In this document: one piece after another, positions 5,748-5,756 of the stretch | Layout of the letters: the number at the start of each line of letters is the position of its first letter | Position numbering within the stretch: the stretch's first letter is position 1 | NCBI GenBank assembly: GCA_958349075.1 | Contig: CATWBR010000307.1 | Span: 1 to 5,756 of the forward strand | Source of the DNA: an uncultured Clostridium sp. | GTDB taxonomy: Bacteria; Bacillota; Clostridia; Lachnospirales; Lachnospiraceae | DNA length: 5,756 nt | Reading direction: 5' to 3' | Made by a program: the position numbers and the translations under genes | The notes under the pieces: model-generated | Told to the model about the DNA's origin: nothing | Databases searched by the model: none | The model's input: the letters and a program-made list of their open reading frames with translations, nothing else

Positions 5748-5756
5748 CATCAAAAT

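Overview
The window reads as core chromosome of an anaerobic, moderately GC-rich Clostridia member. Lachnospiraceae is the best guess, based on the protein style, the T-box-controlled tRNA synthetase and the oxygen-sensitive class III ribonucleotide reductase; this is inference, since nothing in the window names the species. It holds three confidently recognised genes and their control regions. No phage, IS element, CRISPR array, tRNA or rRNA gene was seen.

Left part (1-2618, + strand): a C-rich stretch without a recognisable gene is followed by a strong sigma-A-type promoter (169-196) and a leader of about 330 nt. The leader has the hallmarks of a T-box riboswitch: a GA-rich Stem I with a candidate threonine specifier ACC (304-306), a long Stem III-like hairpin, the near-invariant T-box sequence (472-485), and mutually exclusive antiterminator and terminator helices ending in a T-run at 536. 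It controls thrS (660-2618), threonyl-tRNA synthetase. Uncharged tRNA-Thr should favour the antiterminator and allow read-through. The enzyme is full length, but its catalytic motifs differ from the textbook E. coli form.

Middle (2619-2811): a short convergent intergenic region with a very long hairpin (about 57 nt, 18 perfect outer base pairs) that probably ends transcription from both sides.

Right part (2812-5756, - strand): the nrdD-nrdG operon, transcribed leftwards. nrdD encodes the anaerobic (glycyl-radical) ribonucleoside-triphosphate reductase and nrdG its radical-SAM activase. The two are 9 nt apart, and the nrdD stop codon lies inside the nrdG ribosome-binding site. A near-consensus promoter (5719-5747) lies about 170 bp upstream of nrdD. 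The roughly 160-nt leader between them contains a bulged hairpin followed by four U residues and a GC-rich tandem repeat that also folds. I cannot match this leader to a known riboswitch.

NrdG uses S-adenosylmethionine and a 4Fe-4S cluster to put a radical on a C-terminal glycine of NrdD. NrdD then reduces ribonucleotides to deoxyribonucleotides for DNA synthesis without oxygen. thrS and nrdDG look like unrelated housekeeping units that meet tail to tail. I see no evidence of a new multi-gene system; the most open questions are the nrdD leader and the altered ThrRS active-site motifs.
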